From assembly GCA_007117175.1 (NCBI GenBank), contig SKGZ01000220.1:1-8125 (forward strand): 8,125 nucleotides of DNA. Reading direction: 5' to 3'. The notes beneath the pieces were generated by a model, which had not been told where the DNA came from, made no database searches, and saw nothing but the letters and a program-made list of their open reading frames with translations. Each line of letters begins with the position of its first letter. Positions within the stretch are counted from its first letter, which is position 1. Origin of the DNA: Bacteriovoracales bacterium. GTDB taxonomy: Bacteria > Bdellovibrionota > Bacteriovoracia > Bacteriovoracales > Bacteriovoracaceae. The position numbers were made by a program, and so were the translations under genes. Below are positions 7,528 through 8,125 of this stretch, piece by piece.

Positions 7528-8125
7528 TCATTTTTTATTTTTATTTTTTTCAAAAAAATACAAAACCTCTAACATGAGAGCGTGATCTCGTTTTTCACTG
7601 TCAAAAATAGCATAGGTCATCAAGCGAGGACGAAAACTCCAGCGAGGATGAAATTGCAAGTTCATTGCCACATCAAAGGTTAACATGGAAGAAGTGGCAA
7701 CAGAGGTGGTGCGAAAGAATGTACTGGAGGCTCCTGCATTATCGAGATCAATATCTCCTCCTTGGCCGGAAGCAAAGGAATAACGATTAAAGACGGCCGA
7801 GCTTCCTAGGATGAATTGCACTTGATCACTCTTTTCAAAAATAAAATCATTGCGAAAAAAATAAATGAGCCGGCGAGCCCCTTCCTCTCCAGTGCGAGAG
7901 TGAGTCAGAGCTGCTGAAGGTGCATAGGAAAAACGATCACTGAGGCGAAACTCAAAAGAACCGCTAACAAAACTCCAAGGGCGGGGGCGATTGGCCTGGC
8001 CGGATGCCGTGACCTGTTGAGAGCGAAAGCTCTCATAGAAAAGCCCTGCTCCCAAGCTGGCCCTTTGATAAGATAAAAATGTTGATGCTTGTTGCTCTGG
8101 CCCTTGCTCTTCTTGCTCTCTCTCA
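7528..8125 (-). CDS. Outer-membrane beta-barrel-like protein (partial, N-terminus outside window)
   Basis: The minus frame is open from the window edge (first full codon 8124-8122) to TGA 7530-7528, 199 codons including the stop. No ATG start is visible: the first in-frame start-like codon is a TTG at 8055, inside what reads as the first strand (LSYQRASLGAGLFYES), so the gene almost certainly begins beyond 8125. A Glu/Gln-rich stretch (EREQEEQGPEQQ) comes first, then many alternating aromatic/polar strands with short turns (FEFRLSDRFSYAPSAALTH, VQFILGSSAVFNRYSFASG, DHALMLEVLYFF), typical of outer-membrane barrels. It ends FFEKNKNKK: the last strand is followed by a lysine/asparagine tail encoded by A-tracts rather than finishing on an aromatic residue. 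The family is not recognised. It lies just upstream of the metalloprotease gene, probably co-transcribed, so the two may act together at the cell surface. Confidence 0.8.
   Translation of the reverse strand, partial: EREQEEQGPEQQASTFLSYQRASLGAGLFYESFRSQQVTASGQANRPRPWSFVSGSFEFRLSDRFSYAPSAALTHSRTGEEGARRLIYFFRNDFIFEKSDQVQFILGSSAVFNRYSFASGQGGDIDLDNAGASSTFFRTTSVATSSMLTFDVAMNLQFHPRWSFRPRLMTYAIFDSEKRDHALMLEVLYFFEKNKNKK

Noticed and set aside
7521..7553. Longer metalloprotease start at TTG 7553
   Set aside because: It would add a lysine/isoleucine stretch encoded by A-tracts inside the upstream gene and spoil the signal peptide; ATG 7520 is better.

Overview
The window carries eight genes: six complete and two cut by the window ends. 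It looks like a Gram-negative bacterial chromosome of moderate GC. There are two outer-membrane barrel candidates, several signal peptides, a secreted matrixin-type metalloprotease and a secreted-type nuclease. This mixture, together with the codon use, is reminiscent of the Bdellovibrionota (Bdellovibrio and relatives). That placement is an inference from gene content, not a demonstrated identity.

Left part (1-2407, minus strand): a two-gene operon. A TIGR01777/YfcH-like NAD(P)-binding protein is followed after 4 bases by a long reading frame that runs off the window. Translated from 1488 to 1 without a stop, this frame gives a full ferrochelatase (HemH) of about 330 residues, a charged linker, and then the first transmembrane segments of an MFS transporter with an intact motif A. 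A single-polypeptide heme-synthesis/transporter fusion is the most unusual thing in the window.

Middle (2408-5354): a divergent intergenic region with two inverted repeats leads into a signal-peptide-bearing barrel candidate on the plus strand (2596-3660). Its 3' end overlaps by 50 bp a convergent exported staphylococcal-nuclease-type gene (3611-4177). Divergent from the nuclease is tgt (4224-5354), the tRNA-guanine transglycosylase of queuosine modification, which has several substitutions in otherwise standard motifs.

Right part (5353-8125): an AT-rich block with an AAA_14/DUF4143 ATPase (5560-6705). It is flanked by two direct copies of a 44-bp sequence (40/44 identical). One copy abuts the tgt stop; the other is the extreme 3' end of the metalloprotease gene. 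The ATPase therefore looks like an insertion between formerly adjacent convergent genes. It has a good sigma70-type promoter whose start point falls on or next to the ATG, with no Shine-Dalgarno sequence, so it may be a leaderless message. Beyond it, on the minus strand, a barrel-like protein (N-terminus outside the window) and a matrixin metalloprotease with a C-terminal membrane anchor are packed head to tail.

No tRNA, rRNA, CRISPR array, integrase or transposase is visible. No stretch over 300 bases lacks a gene; the two largest gaps (2396-2595 and 5355-5559) are described as features.
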